DNA of 7,107 nt. Source: an uncultured Verrucomicrobiota bacterium. Its GTDB lineage: Bacteria > Verrucomicrobiota > Verrucomicrobiia > Methylacidiphilales > Verrucolacustridaceae. The DNA is taken from NCBI GenBank assembly GCA_903905395.1, contig CAIVGD010000194.1:1-7107 (forward strand). The letters are read 5' to 3'. This document shows, in pieces, positions 5,956 through 7,107 of the stretch (positions are counted from its first letter, which is position 1; each line of letters begins with the position of its first letter). The translations under genes were made by a program, and so were the position numbers. The notes under the pieces are model-generated. The model saw nothing but the letters and a program-made list of their open reading frames with translations, had not been told where the DNA came from and made no database searches.

Positions 5956-6774
5956 ATGCGAGATAAATCTTTTGCCCAGGGAGCTGTAATCTTCCGCGAA
6001 GGCGATGAGGGATTCGAAGCGTTCCGGATTCTGGAGGGGCGCATCGAAATTTCTATCCACATCACCGGCCAGGGCGATGCCCCTCTCGGCCATCTTCTCC
6101 CAGGGGATATCTTCGGCGAGATGGCTCTTCTGGATGACAAACCCCGCTCCGCCACCGCCCGCGCCCTCGAGCCCACCCGCCTTCACCTCATGAATGCCGA
6201 GGAATTTAACGAGCTTTTCTTCAGCGACCCCAGCTCCCTAGCCCCCTTTCTTTCCTCCTTCTTTGAACGTCTCCGTAACACCAACGATCTACTGCGCCGC
6301 GAACTGGAGCAACGCAATGTGCCCGCCGCCCAACTCCACCAGTTCCTCGAACAAGGCGTCGCCGCCAGTGGCCATGAAACTTTACATATCCTGCCTCGCA
6401 TCACCATTTCCCCCGGAAGCAGGGAAGTGCGCAAAGCAGGCGCTCCAGAATCAATCATCATCGGTCACCTTCCCTACCGCATCGGCCGTCGGCAGGCCGC
6501 CGAAGGCGCGGATATCCTTTCCGCCAACGACCTTCCCCTGCGGGATAAATTCCCCTACGAGATCTCGCGCAACCACTGCTCGATCGAGCGCCTCGGAGCC
6601 GAACTCGTGGTCCGCGACCGCGGGAGCACGCTCGGCACCATCCTCAACGGCAAGCCGCTCGGCACCGAGGCCGAACACATGGTCCTGCCCCTGCAATCCG
6701 GAGCTAACCAACTCATCCTCGGCGGGGCGGATAGCCCCTTTCAGTTCTCCGTCTGCGTCGAGCCCCCCGCCTGA
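5956..6774 (+). CDS. Cyclic nucleotide-binding domain fused to an FHA domain
   Basis: The product is 272 residues with no signal peptide or membrane segment, so cytoplasmic. An N-terminal CNB (CRP/cNMP-type) beta-roll covers about residues 6-90. It shows the AFRILEGRIEI strand, LLPGDIFGEMALLDD and PRSATARA, the phosphate-binding cassette with Glu55 and Arg64 both present, so cyclic-nucleotide binding is plausible. A Leu/Arg/Glu-rich helical linker (about 95-135) follows instead of a helix-turn-helix, so it is not a CRP-like repressor/activator. The C-terminal FHA domain (about 165-270) has GR (177-178), SRNH (204-207) and DRGSTLGT...NG (221-232). The usual Asn of the NGT motif is Leu226. FHA domains bind phosphothreonine peptides, so the protein may link a cyclic nucleotide or a CNB conformational cue to Ser/Thr-kinase signalling; target and ligand are unknown. 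It is convergent with recA, 10 bp away. Confidence 0.9.
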   Translation: MRDKSFAQGAVIFREGDEGFEAFRILEGRIEISIHITGQGDAPLGHLLPGDIFGEMALLDDKPRSATARALEPTRLHLMNAEEFNELFFSDPSSLAPFLSSFFERLRNTNDLLRRELEQRNVPAAQLHQFLEQGVAASGHETLHILPRITISPGSREVRKAGAPESIIIGHLPYRIGRRQAAEGADILSANDLPLRDKFPYEISRNHCSIERLGAELVVRDRGSTLGTILNGKPLGTEAEHMVLPLQSGANQLILGGADSPFQFSVCVEPPA

Positions 6775-6798
6775 GCGGACGGTTCTACTTGTCTTTTT
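6749..6798 (+). terminator. Possible terminator between the CNB-FHA gene and recA
   Basis: CCGTCTGC (6749-6756) can pair with GCGGACGG (6775-6782) with one G-U pair, around an 18-nt loop. A smaller CCGC-CTGA-GCGG hairpin (6767-6778) competes with it. A pyrimidine-rich stretch (TTCTACTTGTCTTTTT) follows. The stem overlaps the stop codon and the U-rich part falls within the recA 3' end, so the site would act on plus-strand transcription. Weak. Confidence 0.3.
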
Positions 6799-7107
6799 CG
6801 CCCACCGCCACTCCAGCCCCCACCACTACCACCACTTCGTCCGGCTTTTTCAATTCCTCTTCGAGTTTCGCGAGCAGTGCCTTCTCAATCCGGCCATAGA
6901 GCGCCGGATCCTTCTTCAACTCCTCCTTCGCCGCGTCCCTTCCTTGCGCGAGTTGCTTACCTTCAAAGGCGATCCACGCGCCCCGCTTCTCCACCGCGTT
7001 ATGCTCGATCGCCGCATCAATGAGGGATCCCGCCCGGGAAATGCCCTCGTTGTACATTATGTCGAACTCCGCCTCGGTGAAGGGCGGTGCCACCTTGTTC
7101 TTCACGA
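6785..7107 (-). CDS. recA: Recombinase RecA, C-terminal part (5' end beyond window)
   Basis: The frame is open from the right edge to TAG at 6787-6785 and gives the last about 107 residues of RecA. VKNKVAPPFTEAEFDIMYNEGISR is the highly conserved end of the RecA ATPase core. It is followed by the C-terminal lobe (SLIDAAIEHNAVEKRGAWIAFEGKQLAQGRDAAKEELKKDP, then a Lys/Glu-rich helix), matching the family's GAWYSYKGE...GQG region. RecA drives homologous recombination and SOS co-protease activity as a nucleoprotein filament. The extreme tail is unusual: instead of an acidic stretch it reads EVVVVVGAGVAVGEKDK, encoded by GTG-rich repetitive DNA. The true start and the Walker motifs are outside the window. 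Confidence 0.96.
   Translation of the reverse strand, partial: VKNKVAPPFTEAEFDIMYNEGISRAGSLIDAAIEHNAVEKRGAWIAFEGKQLAQGRDAAKEELKKDPALYGRIEKALLAKLEEELKKPDEVVVVVGAGVAVGEKDK

Overview
The window looks like ordinary chromosomal core sequence from a Gram-negative, rod-shaped bacterium of moderately high G+C. The MreB/MreC style and the presence of a CNB-FHA signalling gene next to recA would fit Verrucomicrobiota or a related PVC lineage. That placement is a judgement from protein style only, with no rRNA or database search behind it.

Left part (1-3719, all minus strand): a rod-shape/elongasome operon read right to left as mreB, mreC, mreD, mrdA (PBP2). mreC/mreD overlap through ATGA and mreD/mrdA through TGATG, so the last three genes look translationally coupled. 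mrdA runs off the left edge before its KTG motif. Together they encode the actin-like filament, its periplasmic scaffold, the polytopic partner and the elongation transpeptidase, that is, lateral-wall peptidoglycan synthesis.

Middle part (3720-5035, plus strand): divergent from mreB across an about 100 bp spacer lies a remnant of a stand-alone LON substrate-binding-domain protein. It is broken by a +1 frameshift in a C6 run and seems to lack the middle of the domain. An A+T-rich spacer with a good sigma70-type promoter (TTGACA-17-TATTTT) then leads into aroD, a type I 3-dehydroquinate dehydratase (shikimate pathway) with all key residues present.

Right part (5036-7107): convergent to aroD, only 7 bp away, is a minus-strand gene for an unrecognised membrane protein with three N-terminal hydrophobic segments, a long charged coiled coil and one C-terminal hydrophobic segment. 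Divergent from it is a plus-strand gene fusing a cyclic-nucleotide-binding domain to an FHA domain. This faces, 10 bp apart, the 3' part of recA (minus strand), whose C-terminal tail is Val/Gly-rich instead of acidic.

Every stretch is gene-dense; the longest gap without a gene is about 137 bp (4134-4270). I see no IS element, CRISPR array, tRNA, rRNA or phage gene. The least explained items are the membrane coiled-coil gene, the CNB-FHA fusion, the decayed LON gene and the RecA tail; none of them by itself amounts to a demonstrated new system.
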